64,000 nucleotides of DNA from Kitasatospora sp. NBC_00374. GTDB taxonomy: Bacteria > Actinomycetota > Actinomycetes > Streptomycetales > Streptomycetaceae. A program made the position numbers and the translations under genes. Location: NCBI RefSeq assembly GCF_041434935.1, contig NZ_CP107965.1, positions 1 through 64,000 on the forward strand, read 5' to 3'. Shown piece by piece: positions 1 to 7,458 of the stretch. Every line of letters starts with the position of its first letter. Positions within the stretch are counted from its first letter, which is position 1. The notes beneath the pieces were generated by a model that was given only the letters and a program-made list of their open reading frames with translations, was not told the origin of the DNA and did not search any database.

Positions 1-970
1 CCTCGCCCCTGGCCTGGCGGCCAGGGCGGCCCTGGCGGGCCGTCAGGCACGCTCGCCCCGGCGCCTGGCGGCGCCTCGGAATTGCGCGGGGAATAGGCAG
101 TGCATTGTTGGGGGAATTGGCCGATGGCCAATTCGTGGGGATGGTGCGGCCCCTGGCGGGGCCTCAGGTGGTGGGGCGTCAGGGGCGGGGCCGGTGGCCC
201 CGCTTGTGGTGGGCGTCCGGGCCGGTGGCCCGGTGCCATCCCCATGCCGTCCCGGTGCCGCCCCGGGCACCACCCGGCCGGTGGCCGGGCGGCCCGCCGA
301 TCGGGTGGCCGGTCGGGCTGCCGATGGGCCGGGGCGGTGCCCCGGCCCGTGCCAGGTATGACGTGATTCCTCGCTGGCAAGCCCATACCCCGCACGGGAC
401 CGGGCCCCGGTGGCGGTCCGTCAGGACCGCCCTCCCGGCCGGTGGCCGGGCACACCGGCCACCCCCGCACGGACACCCCGCACAGAGCCGTGCACGGGCC
501 CGTACGGCACCCCCGGGCAGTACACCGGGCCGGTGGCCCGGACACCCCGAGAACGGACACCCAACCCCCCGCCCGGCCCTCCCCACCGACCGGCACGGCA
601 CAGCACCACCCGACACCCCCCGAACCCCCGCACGACCGGCCCGCACGACCAGCCCAGCACGACCGGCCACCCCACCACCCGACAACCCGTCACACCCCCA
701 CCACCAACCCACCACCAACCCACCAGAAAACCCGCCGGAAAGCCCGCCAGAAAACCCAACCCTAAAACAATGCGCATTCCCAGAAAGCTGGACTAGACCA
801 CTTTATAAAAGGAACACCACCACAAACCCCAGAAAAGAACCGAGGAAAGCGGCGGAAACACCCAACGAAAACCACCCCGAACACCACGCAAATACACACC
901 CCACCACCACCCGAACACCCTCGGGCCGGTGGCCCGACCACCACCCACAACCACCCCGAAAACCCACCGG

Positions 971-1072
971 GCCGGTGGCCCGACACCACCAGCACGCCCG
1001 GCCGGTGGCCCGACACCACCAGCACGCCCGGCCGGTGGCCCGACACCACCAGCACGCCCGGCCGGTGGCCCG
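971..1072. repeat. 30-bp tandem repeat, about 3.4 copies
   Basis: Three identical 30-bp units start at 971, 1001 and 1031, and a partial fourth covers 1061-1072. Each unit begins with GCCGGTGGCCCGACACC. The core, flanked as GGGCCGGTGGCCC, recurs singly outside the array (near 188, 220, 278, 438, 528 and 923). The units abut without unique spacers, so this is not a CRISPR array. Iteron-like or centromere-like protein binding is possible. Confidence 0.85.
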
Positions 1073-1300
1073 GCCCAGCACCACCCCGGGGGCCCGAAGC
1101 CGGTCACCACCACCACACCACCAGCCACCCGGAACCCGGCCACCAGCACCACACCCAGAGACCCACCACCCAAAAGCCGGCCTCCAGCCCCCACAACACC
1201 CCCAACAGCCCACCCACAGCCCCAACACCACCCCCGACCACCCCACACCACCAACACACCCAGCAGACCCCCGCACGAGCCCACAGCAGACATGTACTGA

Positions 1301-1342
1301 GCGGCAAGGTGATCCGACTCCCCGATCGGATCACCTTGCCGC
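1301..1342. repeat. Perfect 17-bp inverted repeat
   Basis: The arms at 1301-1317 and 1326-1342 are perfectly complementary (left arm GCGGCAAGGTGATCCGA) around an 8-nt loop. It is not at the end of a recognisable gene, so it may be a terminator for an unseen transcript, a protein-binding palindrome or part of an origin. Confidence 0.8.
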
Positions 1343-1494
1343 CCAGCCCGACCGACCCCGCACCGCGAATGCCGCCGAGGCGACCGGCACCTGGGCGGCC
1401 GGAGGCCGGCGCTGTGGGAAGGCCCCGAGCGTGCTCCGGCGCGGGGCCACCGCTCAGATTAGGGAGACGCCGGATTTGCGCAGGTCAGATGGGG

Positions 1495-1625
1495 TGTCAG
1501 GCTGACGATTTGTCCCCCCAGTCGAGACAGACCGCCCTTGGTCTGTCTCGACTGGGGGTGTATATCGGCGGCGAAATGTCGGTGAGGCTGACAGCATTTC
1601 GGGCTAAACGTCGGCCTGGCTGACA
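1495..1625. promoter_or_regulatory. Cluster of GGCTGAC motif sites downstream of the RepL-like genes
   Basis: Three related sites are present. GTCAGGCTGAC is at 1496-1506. A degenerate TGTC(N9)TGACA is at 1577-1593, enclosed by GAAATG/CATTTC at 1573-1600. CGTCGGCCTGGCTGACA is at 1609-1625. Each GGCTGAC is followed by ATTT after 0-3 bases. The last resembles the perfect palindrome at 2965-2981 in front of the RepL-like operon. A shared binding protein, perhaps one of the RepL-like products, is inferred. Confidence 0.5.
1515..1558. repeat. Perfect 19-bp inverted repeat
   Basis: The arms at 1515-1533 and 1540-1558 are exact complements (left arm CCCCCAGTCGAGACAGACC) with a 6-nt loop. It could terminate leftward transcription from the RepL-like operon, but it lies about 180 bases past the stop codon and inside the motif cluster, so a role in replication or binding is equally possible. 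Confidence 0.8.
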
Positions 1626-1740
1626 TTTCTACGCGCTTGGGCAACTCGGTGGCCAAGGTGGACGGGCTGCGAAACGGGAACGCCCCGTCGCTCGGCTGGA
1701 GTGCCGGACGACGGGGCGTGGGTGTCGCTGCTGGGGAGTA

Positions 1741-2214
1741 CTAACCCACCGCGTGCAGGGTGCCGCGGCGCTTCAGGGCGGCGGCCTTCTTGGCGGCGGC
1801 CTGGGTGGCGCGCTTCTTCCGCTGCTGAGCCAGTTGGTCCTGGTAGGCGGCGACTGCGCGGTGGTACGAGGCGATGAAATCGGGGGCGTCCAGCCGGTCT
1901 TCGCTGGGCATCTCATTGACGGCTGCTACAGCGTCCTCGGGGGAGTTGTAGCCGGCCAGCATCGCGTTGATCTGGTAGACCCCGTTGCGGACCTTCCTGA
2001 CGATCTTGGCAAGTTCCAAGCTGCGCAGCGCGGCGTTGGCGCTGGGGCGACTGAGGCCGAGGAGTTCGCCGACGCTGGCCTGGTCGATGGTGATGCGGCC
2101 GCCGGCCTCGCTGAGCACCCGGAGCTTGAGCAGGGCGCGGTAGGCGGCTGGGGGGAGGTCGAGGTCGGCCAGGAGGCCGTCGGCGTTGACTGCGGCGAAT
2201 CGCAGTTGGCTCAC
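1741..2214 (-). CDS. RepL-like winged-helix protein B (downstream paralogue)
   Basis: This 157-aa protein has a winged helix-turn-helix at about residues 25-95, with the pattern GRITIDQASVGELLGLSRPS followed by a wing ending GVYQIN. This arrangement is typical of RepL-like plasmid replication proteins and MarR-like regulators. The C-terminus is Lys/Ala/Gln-rich. The GTG start overlaps the stop of the upstream gene as GTGA, so the two are translationally coupled. It is a shorter paralogue of that neighbour. DNA binding is well supported; replication initiation versus transcriptional control cannot be decided from sequence. Confidence 0.75.
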   Translation of the reverse strand: MSQLRFAAVNADGLLADLDLPPAAYRALLKLRVLSEAGGRITIDQASVGELLGLSRPSANAALRSLELAKIVRKVRNGVYQINAMLAGYNSPEDAVAAVNEMPSEDRLDAPDFIASYHRAVAAYQDQLAQQRKKRATQAAAKKAAALKRRGTLHAVG

Positions 2215-2924
2215 TGCAGTGTTCCTTCCTCTTGGGGGGCGCTGCGTTCGAGGCGGCGTTCCGCACGTCGCTTCGAACGTGTCTGGCGCAGCTCCTCGAT
2301 GGCCTTGCGCATGTGCTCCAGCGACGGGTAACGCACCAGTTCCGGCAGGGTCGCATCCTTTCGGATGCTGGTGAGCGTGTCGTGCTGCTCTACGCGAATG
2401 TACTCGGACTTGCCGCCGGTGGTCTCGGTGCCGGGGATGAACTCCGCAGCCCTGTAGCTGAAGGGCGGGTTGAACTGGTAGACGCCGCGCTTCACCTTGA
2501 AGGCGATGCCGTGGCCCATGATTTCCTGCAGGGCCTCGGAGGCCTTGGTCCGAGAGACGTCGAGGACGGTGGCCATCTCCTCCTGGGTGAGGTGGATACG
2601 GCCGCCCGCTCGCTGGCAGGCGATCAGCAGCAGGATCAGGCGGAGCGGGAGCGCCTCCCGGAAGTACTGCGCGATCAGGAAGAAGAACTCCAGCGAGTCC
2701 ATCGCGAACGCGTTGGGACGGTCCGGGGTGCCGTAGAACTCCAGCTGGGCGCGCTCGCCATCGAGAGTCAGCTTCCGGCCCGGGTAGCGGCGAGCGACCT
2801 CGTCGAGGTCCTTCACCGGTGCGATGGGCCTGCTCCACGCCTGGAGGGCGTCGTCGACTGGCGGCAGCGGACGCGGAGCGCGCTTCGCGGTCAGCGGCCG
2901 GCCCTCCTTGGGCTCGGGGGCCAC
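2211..2924 (-). CDS. RepL-like winged-helix protein A
   Basis: This 237-aa protein has an N-terminal extension, a helical region (SLEFFFLIAQYF), then a winged helix at about residues 85-155 (GRIHLTQEEMATVLDVSRTK, then a wing ending GVYQFNPP), as in RepL-like plasmid replication proteins. The C-terminus is charged and Arg/Glu-rich. The GTG start is preceded by AGGAG. It heads a two-gene operon with the next, overlapping paralogue. Its upstream region is crowded with perfect palindromes, consistent with autoregulation or origin binding. The family is fairly sure; a role as replication initiator is inference. Confidence 0.75.
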   Translation of the reverse strand: MAPEPKEGRPLTAKRAPRPLPPVDDALQAWSRPIAPVKDLDEVARRYPGRKLTLDGERAQLEFYGTPDRPNAFAMDSLEFFFLIAQYFREALPLRLILLLIACQRAGGRIHLTQEEMATVLDVSRTKASEALQEIMGHGIAFKVKRGVYQFNPPFSYRAAEFIPGTETTGGKSEYIRVEQHDTLTSIRKDATLPELVRYPSLEHMRKAIEELRQTRSKRRAERRLERSAPQEEGTLQ

Positions 2925-2964
2925 GTCCTGCTCCTTTCCTGGGTGATCACCTGCGGCTGCAGTA

Positions 2965-2981
2965 TGTCAGCCCGGCTGACA
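2965..2981. promoter_or_regulatory. Perfect 17-bp palindrome, candidate operator
   Basis: TGTCAGCCCGGCTGACA is palindromic around a single C and lies 41 bases upstream of the first RepL-like start codon. A 15/17 match occurs at 1609-1625 on the far side of the operon. Binding by a RepL-like protein is inferred. Confidence 0.6.
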
Positions 2982-3168
2982 GATACGTCGGTATCACCGA
3001 CGTTTCGCGCGTGTTGTGTCCCCCCTGAGGGGACACAACGACGGTGAGGGCCTGGTGCTGCGCCCGTGGCTGGCATCGGCTCGGAGCCCGCTGACCTTGC
3101 AGGACCGTGCCCCGAACGCATGGGGCGCCCAGCGGACTAGCGCTGGGCAACAGCGCTCGGGCTGGCAG

Positions 3169-3205
3169 TGCGTATCACTGTTGCTCCCAGCAACAGTGAT
3201 ACGCA
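3169..3205. repeat. Perfect 17-bp inverted repeat with 3-nt loop
   Basis: The arms 3169-3185 and 3189-3205 are exact complements (left arm TGCGTATCACTGTTGCT) with loop CCC. The arms are AT-richer than the surroundings and no T tract follows, so an operator or structural element is as likely as a terminator. Confidence 0.75.
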
Positions 3206-3341
3206 TCGCCTCGGGCAGGGCACGGGTGGATGTATGCGTGGAACATATGCGGATCGATATGTCCGCTGATGCTCGCGCTGGAGCAGCCGAGCAGGGCGGA
3301 CGCCGCTCGCGGTACCCGGCTGTGGTCGCGATCATGGAGCT

Positions 3342-4322
3342 ATGGCCTCCCGAGCGCAGATGTCGCCGGTGCAGCTCCCCCAGGTCGAGCCGATGCTCGC
3401 GACTCCAGGACCGCTGCCGACCGGTGCCGGATGGTGGGCGGAGGTGAAGTGGGACGGAGCCCGGTGCCTCGCCTATGTCGAGCGCGGCCAGGTCCGGCTG
3501 GCCGGCCGCAGAGGGACAGACTTCACAGCCCGCTTCCCGGAGGTCGCCGAGGCTCTGGAGACCGTCTCGGGGCCTCTGGTCCTGGACGGCGAGATCGTGG
3601 TGATGCAGAGCGGGCGGCCGTCGTTCCACGGACTGCAGAGCAGGGTGCACCGCTCGCGGCCGGCGTCCATTAAGGCCGGGCGGACAGCGGCGCCGGCCAT
3701 CCTGGTGGTCTTCGACGTGCTGCACACCCAGCGACCACTGCTCACCGTGCCCTACGAGGAGCGTCGAGGCCTTCTGGAATCGCTCAATCTGGAGCTGCCG
3801 CAGGTGCGAGTGCCGCCTGCGTGGCCGTCGGTCGCCGACGCCTTCGACTGGACCCGCGGTCAGCACCTCGAAGGGATCGTGGCCAAGCGGGCCGGCTCGC
3901 TGTACCGGCCCGGGGCTCGCTCTCGGGACTGGGTCAAGTCCAAGCACCTGCAAGTGGCCGACGTCGTGATCGGCGGCTGGCTCCCGGGTGGGCGGGGTGA
4001 GGCCAGCGTGCGGGCGGTCCTGGCTGGGGTGCCCGCTGCTGAGGGCGGTCAGCTGCTGTTCGTCGGCGCTGTGGGCACCGGCTTCGCCGATGCAGAGCGC
4101 CGGGCCCTGGGCGCCCTGCTGCATCGCCTGTCTACGCCGACCAGCCCGTTCGTCGCACCGGTCGGCGGCATGGGACTGCTGACCGGCACCGAGGTCCGGT
4201 TCGCTGTGCCGCGGCTTCACGCCGAGGTGGAGTTCCTGGAGCTCACCCCGGCAGGCCGCCTTCGGCATCCGGTGTGGCGGGGACTGCGGGATGACGATGC
4301 CGCACCCGGGCCGATCGGATAG
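3342..4322 (+). CDS. ATP-dependent DNA ligase (LigC/LigD-like catalytic core)
   Basis: This 326-aa enzyme should seal DNA nicks with ATP. The adenylation motif EVKWDGAR places the nucleophile at Lys36. Further ligase motifs follow: a LDGEIVV segment, FDVLH, LEGIVAKR and WVKSKH. The C-terminal third (VADVVIGGWLPG onward) matches the OB-fold domain. It lacks the polymerase and nuclease domains of full LigD, so it resembles a stand-alone LigC-type ligase or the LigD ligase domain. ATG at 3360 is an alternative start. Its neighbours (LexA, DnaE2) place it in a DNA-repair block; it converges on the WhiB-like gene with a 7-base gap. Confidence 0.9.
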   Translation: MASRAQMSPVQLPQVEPMLATPGPLPTGAGWWAEVKWDGARCLAYVERGQVRLAGRRGTDFTARFPEVAEALETVSGPLVLDGEIVVMQSGRPSFHGLQSRVHRSRPASIKAGRTAAPAILVVFDVLHTQRPLLTVPYEERRGLLESLNLELPQVRVPPAWPSVADAFDWTRGQHLEGIVAKRAGSLYRPGARSRDWVKSKHLQVADVVIGGWLPGGRGEASVRAVLAGVPAAEGGQLLFVGAVGTGFADAERRALGALLHRLSTPTSPFVAPVGGMGLLTGTEVRFAVPRLHAEVEFLELTPAGRLRHPVWRGLRDDDAAPGPIG

Positions 4323-4329
4323 TCGGCGG

Positions 4330-4638
4330 TCAGGCAGCCGTGCAGCGCGGGTCGGTGGTGGCCCGCGCGTGCTCGGCCCGAGCACTCTCCAGGAGCTCCC
4401 GCCAGGAGGTGACCGTCGGCCGCCGGCGCAGCAGGGCGCGCCGTTCGCGTTCGGTCATGCCGCCCCAGACGCCGAACTCCAGCTGGTTGTCCAGGGCGTG
4501 CGCCAGGCACTCGGTCCGGACGGGGCAGCCGAGGCAGGTGGTCTTGGCGCGTTCCTGCTTGGCCTGCTCGACGAACATCGTGTCCGGGTCGGTGTCGCGG
4601 CAGGCGGCCGCGTCCCCCCAGTCGTAGTCGTGTAGCAC
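4330..4638 (-). CDS. WhiB-family [4Fe-4S] transcriptional regulator
   Basis: This 102-aa protein carries the four WhiB cysteines (Cys13, Cys35, Cys38, Cys44) that ligate a 4Fe-4S cluster and the following GVWGG turn at 56-60. A basic tail (RERRALLRRR) follows, as in Wbl proteins. These proteins are actinobacterial regulators of development, redox response or secondary metabolism and generally act with a sigma factor. GTG start with GGAGG upstream. It is transcribed alone from the AT-richer gap to its right. Which Wbl subgroup it belongs to cannot be told. Confidence 0.92.
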   Translation of the reverse strand: MLHDYDWGDAAACRDTDPDTMFVEQAKQERAKTTCLGCPVRTECLAHALDNQLEFGVWGGMTERERRALLRRRPTVTSWRELLESARAEHARATTDPRCTAA

Positions 4639-5031
4639 TTCTTCCTCCCCCGTGTCGGTGCTGGGCCCAATCTAGGCGATGGGGTTTCGAGGGTCGAGCA
4701 TTTTACATTCTGGGGATTCTTGGAATTCAGGCGGTCGACATGCTCGGAATTGTTGAACTCCGCTCCGTGAGGAGGCTCAGGGTTGAGAGGCTGACTGGTC
4801 GTCCTGCCGGTTTTGAATTCCTATTGGGGGTTCATGAGGTCAACGGTGCTCGCGGAGGGGTCGGCGACTGCGCGCAAGGGGTGATGATCAGATGATCGGG
4901 CCACTGTCCCTCTCGTTGCGGGAGCCGCCCGTCAGGCGCGATGAAATCTACTCTGGATAGGCAATCGTCCGGCTTGGGCTCCACCGGGCAGCGTGGATGG
5001 TTCGACGCTGCCCGGTGGAGGCCGTCCGGCC
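4639..5031. promoter_or_regulatory. Intergenic region with whiB-like promoter and terminator
   Basis: No gene is supported in these 393 bases. The part next to the WhiB-like gene (about 4680-4840) is unusually AT-rich for this window and should hold its promoter. The right end holds the hairpin terminator described separately. Confidence 0.5.
4979..5020 (-). terminator. Hairpin terminator of the lexA operon
   Basis: The 16-bp perfect arms at 4979-4994 (CTCCACCGGGCAGCGT) and 5005-5020 enclose a 10-nt loop. It lies 11 bases past the stop codon of the 85-aa gene that follows lexA, the expected place for a terminator. Confidence 0.75.
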
Positions 5032-5289
5032 TCAGCAGGGGACGATGCCCTGGAAGTCCCACTGGGTCGGGTCGGTGGGTCGGGGCTCGTAGTCGGCCCG
5101 CTCGGCTTCGCCCGGGATGATCAGGTAGGCGCCGGTGGACAGCTGCCCGGAGGTCCAGCCGTTCACGTCGAGGAGCTGGCCGTCCAGCGGGCCTCCGCGA
5201 AGTTCCCGGTACTCGCCGTCCGGCTCCGGGCCCGGGGTGGGGTCGTCGAAGTCGGTGCCGTAGACCCTGTGCCAGGTGGTGTCGTCCAT
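5032..5289 (-). CDS. Hypothetical protein downstream of lexA
   Basis: This 85-aa acidic protein is not recognised. It contains ELRGGPLDGQLLDVNGW, a pattern seen in small actinobacterial hypothetical proteins. ATG start with GAAGGGA upstream. It lies 28 bases downstream of lexA in the same direction and just before a strong hairpin, so it is probably cotranscribed with lexA and may be SOS-induced. Confidence 0.65.
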   Translation of the reverse strand: MDDTTWHRVYGTDFDDPTPGPEPDGEYRELRGGPLDGQLLDVNGWTSGQLSTGAYLIIPGEAERADYEPRPTDPTQWDFQGIVPC

Positions 5290-5317
5290 GGGCAGGTCCC
5301 TTCTCTTCTGGCGGGCG

Positions 5318-6013
5318 TCAGAGGCTGCGGAGTACCGCGACGACCTTGCCCAGGATGATCGCTTGCTCTCCCGGCAAGGGCTCGTAGAGGGGGTTGGCCG
5401 GCATGAGCCAGGTCAGCCCGTCGCGGTGCCTGAGCCTCTTGACGGTGGCTTCGCCGTCGATCATGGCAGCTACGATCTGCCCGTTCTCGGCTGTTGGCTG
5501 TCGGCGAACGGTGACCAGGTCGCCGTCGCAGATCCCCGCTTCGAGCATCGAGTCGCCCGCGACGGTGAGGGCGAACAGCTCGCCGTCGCCGACGAGTTGC
5601 CGGGGCAGTGGCAGGACGTCCTCGACGTCCTGCTCGGCGAGGATCGGACCGCCGGCTGCGATGCGGCCGACCAGCGGTACGTACGAGGTGGACGTCGGCA
5701 GGTGCGTCCGCGGGGCCAGCTGCTCAGCGGAGCCGAGGCGATGCTCGGACACCACGTAGGCCCGGGGCCGGTGCGGGTCCCGGCGCACGACGTGCATCTT
5801 CTCCAGCCGCCCGATGACGTGGGCGACCGATGAGGTGGACCGAAGCCCGACGGCCAGACCGATCTCCCTCATCGAGGGCGGGTACCCGTGCTGCGTGACG
5901 AAGTCCCGGATCGTGGAGACGACTTGCCGCTGCCTCTCCGTGAGTCCGTCGAGGCCGACGCGGGCGCCGGGCGGTCGGCCGGCGCGGACGGGGCTGGTGC
6001 TGTCCTCCGGCAC
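5318..6013 (-). CDS. lexA: LexA-family SOS repressor
   Basis: This 231-aa protein has an N-terminal winged helix (LTERQRQVVSTIRDFV, then GYPPSMREIGLAVGL) and a C-terminal S24 autoprotease domain. The cleavage site is Ala120-Gly121 in GRIAAGG, the nucleophile is Ser155 in GDSM and the general base is Lys192 in ATVKRL. It should repress SOS genes and self-cleave on RecA filaments. I chose the GTG at 6013 because GAGGAG precedes it; a GTG at 6052 has no ribosome site. It is probably a second, accessory LexA because it sits by the DnaE2/ImuB genes rather than in a core locus (inference). Confidence 0.93.
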   Translation of the reverse strand: MPEDSTSPVRAGRPPGARVGLDGLTERQRQVVSTIRDFVTQHGYPPSMREIGLAVGLRSTSSVAHVIGRLEKMHVVRRDPHRPRAYVVSEHRLGSAEQLAPRTHLPTSTSYVPLVGRIAAGGPILAEQDVEDVLPLPRQLVGDGELFALTVAGDSMLEAGICDGDLVTVRRQPTAENGQIVAAMIDGEATVKRLRHRDGLTWLMPANPLYEPLPGEQAIILGKVVAVLRSL

Positions 6014-6088
6014 GGGGCGCTCCTCTTCCTGGAGATCTTGGTGGTGTGGCACTCTACGCCCGCGATTGGGCGCGGTCCATGGACTTTG

Positions 6089-6104
6089 TCGAACCTTCAG
6101 TACG
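6089..6104. promoter_or_regulatory. Possible LexA half-site upstream of lexA
   Basis: TCGAAC at 6089-6094 is one perfect half of the actinobacterial SOS box TCGAAC-N4-GTTCGA. The other half is poorly matched here. Autoregulation of lexA is plausible, but the site is weak. Confidence 0.3.
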
Positions 6105-6342
6105 CCTCACCTGCGGTGATGCGTCCGGTTGCGCTGGATCGGACCTCGGCGCGGACAGCTTCCGAGGGGTTCGGGGCGTCGCGTCGGCCGGTCCGGCGCG
6201 CGCTCAGCGGCCGGGTGGCCTCGCGGTAGGCCTGGACCCCCTTGGCCGCGTCGATCCGGGCCTGGGTGATCCGGCCCTGCATCTCCTGCCAGAGCAGCAG
6301 GTCGCCGGGGACCGCGAGGTCGAGCACGGTGATCTCGTTCAT
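6097..6342 (-). CDS. Small protein in the mutasome operon
   Basis: This 81-aa protein is not recognised. It has a predicted helical N-terminus (NEITVLDLAVPGDLLLWQEM) and an Arg/Ala-rich tail. The ATG was chosen over an upstream TTG. It follows the ImuB-like gene by 45 bases in the same direction. In canonical cassettes a RecA-like ImuA gene accompanies imuB and dnaE2; this product is too short and has no Walker motif, so it is not ImuA. A role in the mutasome is only inferred from position. Confidence 0.5.
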   Translation of the reverse strand: MNEITVLDLAVPGDLLLWQEMQGRITQARIDAAKGVQAYREATRPLSARRTGRRDAPNPSEAVRAEVRSSATGRITAGEAY

Positions 6343-6387
6343 GCTCGGCACAACGAGCAACGAGGGACCTGGAGTCGGCTGCCTGGA

Positions 6388-7458
6388 TCATCCGCTGAGC
6401 CGCCCGGGCGCCCACCCGTGCCGGTCCGCCGGCGACCGGGCGCGCCCGGGTGCGTCCCGACGGACGTGAAGGGAGCCGGGCTTGAGCGCACCCGCACCGA
6501 AGCGGGCGTTGGCACGGTCGATGACGGGCTCCAGCGTCCGGGCGGACTCGGTGGGCCGATCGAAGGTGAGCTGCACCGCAGCCGTCTTTGCGGTGGCCAG
6601 GCCGCCGGCGCGCGCGGTCACTGCGCGGACCCGGGCCCGCTGCAGCCCGAGCCGGGTGTGCAGGGCGTACAGGCCGTCCCGGATCGCCGGGCTGTGGGAG
6701 CTCGCCTCCGGCAGCGTCCGGGACCGGGTGAGCGAGGAGCGGTCCGCGAAGGTGATCTGCAGCTCGATGCCGCGGGCGACCTGCCCGGCCGCGCGCAGCC
6801 GGGCGCCGAGGTCGGCGGCCAGGCCGAGCAGGGCGCGGCGGATCTCCTCGGGGTCCAGGACGTCGTGGTCGAAGCGGGTGCTGGAGGAGATGGTGGCCGG
6901 TGGTCCGGACGGGGTGACGGTGCGGCGGTCGGTGCCGTGGGCGCGTTCCAGCAGGAGCCGTCCGGTTGCCGCGCCGGCAACCCGTTGGACGGTGGCCGGC
7001 GGCAGGGCGGCGAGCTCACCGATCACGCTGATTCCGTAGCGTCGGAACTTCTTCTCCAGAGCGGGGCCGATGCCGGGCAGCAGGCGGATGTCCTGCCGGT
7101 GGAGGAAGGCCAGCTGCAGGCGGGGGTCGTCGGGCAGAGTCTGGATGGTGGTGGGGGCGGCGGTGTCGGCGGCGAGGGTGGCCAGCAAGCGGTTGGGGCC
7201 GAGTCCGCCGGTGGTCACCAGGCCGTAGCGCGCGGCGAGCCGGGTCTGCAGCAGGTCCGCGAGCTCAGCGGGTGTTCTCCCGAAGTAGGTGACAGCGCCG
7301 GCGAGTTGGAGGAGCGCGCCGTCCGGGGGCAGAGCTTGGACGACTGGGGTGATGTCGGCGAGGACGGTGAAGAGGGAGCGGTAGGCCTCGAAGCCGGCCC
7401 GGTGCACGTGCAGGTGCAGGACCGTCGCGCTGGTGGGCGTGGTGGTCATCTGCCTCAC
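6388..7458 (-). CDS. ImuB-like, catalytically degenerate Y-family polymerase protein
   Basis: This 356-aa protein keeps the Y-family layout: palm/fingers, the helix-hairpin-helix LLPGIGPALEKKFRRYGI at about 125-142, and a little-finger domain. The acidic residues are gone: the first motif reads HLHVHRAGFEAY instead of DMDAFFA, and the usual SIDE motif reads LLQLAGAV. ImuB proteins are known for this loss and act as a scaffold linking DnaE2 to the beta clamp. The GTG start overlaps the dnaE2 stop as GTGA; an ATG at 7449 is an alternative. The gene is cotranscribed with dnaE2. Confidence 0.8.
   Translation of the reverse strand: MRQMTTTPTSATVLHLHVHRAGFEAYRSLFTVLADITPVVQALPPDGALLQLAGAVTYFGRTPAELADLLQTRLAARYGLVTTGGLGPNRLLATLAADTAAPTTIQTLPDDPRLQLAFLHRQDIRLLPGIGPALEKKFRRYGISVIGELAALPPATVQRVAGAATGRLLLERAHGTDRRTVTPSGPPATISSSTRFDHDVLDPEEIRRALLGLAADLGARLRAAGQVARGIELQITFADRSSLTRSRTLPEASSHSPAIRDGLYALHTRLGLQRARVRAVTARAGGLATAKTAAVQLTFDRPTESARTLEPVIDRANARFGAGALKPGSLHVRRDAPGRARSPADRHGWAPGRLSG

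Larger units (their letters stand above)
1..1740. other. Gene-free repeat- and hairpin-rich region
   Basis: I see no convincing gene here. The first 550 bases are full of short inverted repeats built on GGCCGGTGGCC and related GGCC/GGTGGCC strings. From about 560 to 1300 the plus strand is almost only A and C with few T, so long frames through it encode Pro/His/Thr/Arg runs and are compositional artefacts. A 30-bp tandem array, two long perfect inverted repeats and a group of GGCTGAC motifs follow, ending just beyond the 3' end of two RepL-like genes. A replication, partition or transfer locus is a plausible inference from this position; nothing seen proves it. Confidence 0.6.
2925..3341. promoter_or_regulatory. 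Divergent intergenic region with stacked palindromes
   Basis: This gap separates the leftward RepL-like operon from the rightward ligase gene. It holds five inverted repeats in about 240 bases: TGTCAGCCCGGCTGACA at 2965-2981, CGTCGGTATCACCGACG at 2986-3002, GTTGTGTCCCC/GGGGACACAAC at 3013-3039, GCCCAGCG/CGCTGGGC at 3127-3148, and a 17-bp-arm hairpin at 3169-3205. Operators, a terminator and origin structures are all possible. Confidence 0.6.

Noticed and set aside
971..1072. CRISPR-like array
   Set aside because: The 30-bp units are joined directly without spacers and no cas genes are nearby.
105..1505. Long forward open frame in the C-rich left end
   Set aside because: Its product is low-complexity Pro/His/Thr/Arg, it spans hairpins and tandem repeats, and it lacks any domain; it is an artefact of A/C-rich DNA.
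6053..6053. LexA start at the more distant GTG (6052)
   Set aside because: It has no ribosome site, whereas the GTG at 6013 is preceded by GAGGAG.
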